The notes beneath the pieces are model-generated. The model was not told the origin of the DNA, did not search any database, and saw only the letters and a list, made by a program, of their open reading frames with translations. From the NCBI GenBank assembly GCA_007694015.1, contig RECO01000209.1, positions 1 to 33,087 of the forward strand: a DNA stretch of 33,087 nucleotides. The letters run 5' to 3'. Both the position numbers and the translations under genes were made by a program. Positions 33,063-33,087 of the stretch are shown piece by piece; the stretch's first letter is position 1, and every line of letters begins with the position of its first letter. The DNA is from Geminicoccaceae bacterium (lineage in GTDB: Bacteria; Pseudomonadota; Alphaproteobacteria; Geminicoccales; Geminicoccaceae).

Positions 33063-33087
33063 AGGGCCTGGCCGTGCTTGGGGCTTG

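Overview
The window is high-GC DNA (about two thirds or more G+C by eye), tightly packed, with many ATGA/GTGA/TTGA stop-start overlaps. The protein families and gene order point to an alphaproteobacterium, probably of the Rhodospirillales or a neighbouring order: a MucR/Ros-type regulator, a glcD-glcE pair, and the block nfuA-type gene, tsaB, rimI, miaB, phoH, ybeY, corC-like, lnt, XRE regulator, metK, trmB. I could not run a search, so the lineage is inference.

Layout. 1-1618: end of a cysteine synthase, a 3-mercaptopyruvate sulfurtransferase and a GNAT acetyltransferase. 1626-3337 (minus): an M20 metallopeptidase followed by a small HExxH protein. 3338-3860: gene-free, with a repeat and an AT-rich island. 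3861-4328: tRNA-Ser(GGA) and a small membrane protein. 4362-7215: copper operon copA-cueR behind a well-preserved CueR-type promoter. 7409-7906 (minus): trmO. 8235-11326: acyl-CoA synthetase and TrkH. 11461-12849 (minus): tRNA-Gln(CTG) and a class III adenylate cyclase. 12961-13212: a cluster of palindromic repeats. 13206-15861 (minus): glcE and glcD without a neighbouring glcF. 15934-20876: two PadR-type operator dyads and the operon padR-MFP-RND pump. 20968-22432: a small orphan ORF, a hairpin repeat and a DUF2333 protein. 22486-33062: the conserved housekeeping block, interrupted by a convergent tusA-like gene and a mucR/ros gene.

Most genes belong to known families. The least explained material is intergenic. 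One family of modular palindromic elements (R1) has four copies, near 3.4, 13.0, 21.4 and 32.2 kb. It carries conserved G/C-rich end hairpins around a central hairpin whose sequence differs between copies although its pairing stays perfect in two of them. A second family (R2) has two copies, near 8.0 and 13.15 kb. One R2 copy lies between 15-bp direct repeats, one of which contains the stop codon of glcE. Readable regulatory DNA includes the copA promoter with a 19-bp spacer, paired 17-bp dyads centred 30 bp apart upstream of padR, and a mucR promoter whose -10 box lies inside a dyad. I see no CRISPR array, phage, transposase gene or rRNA gene.
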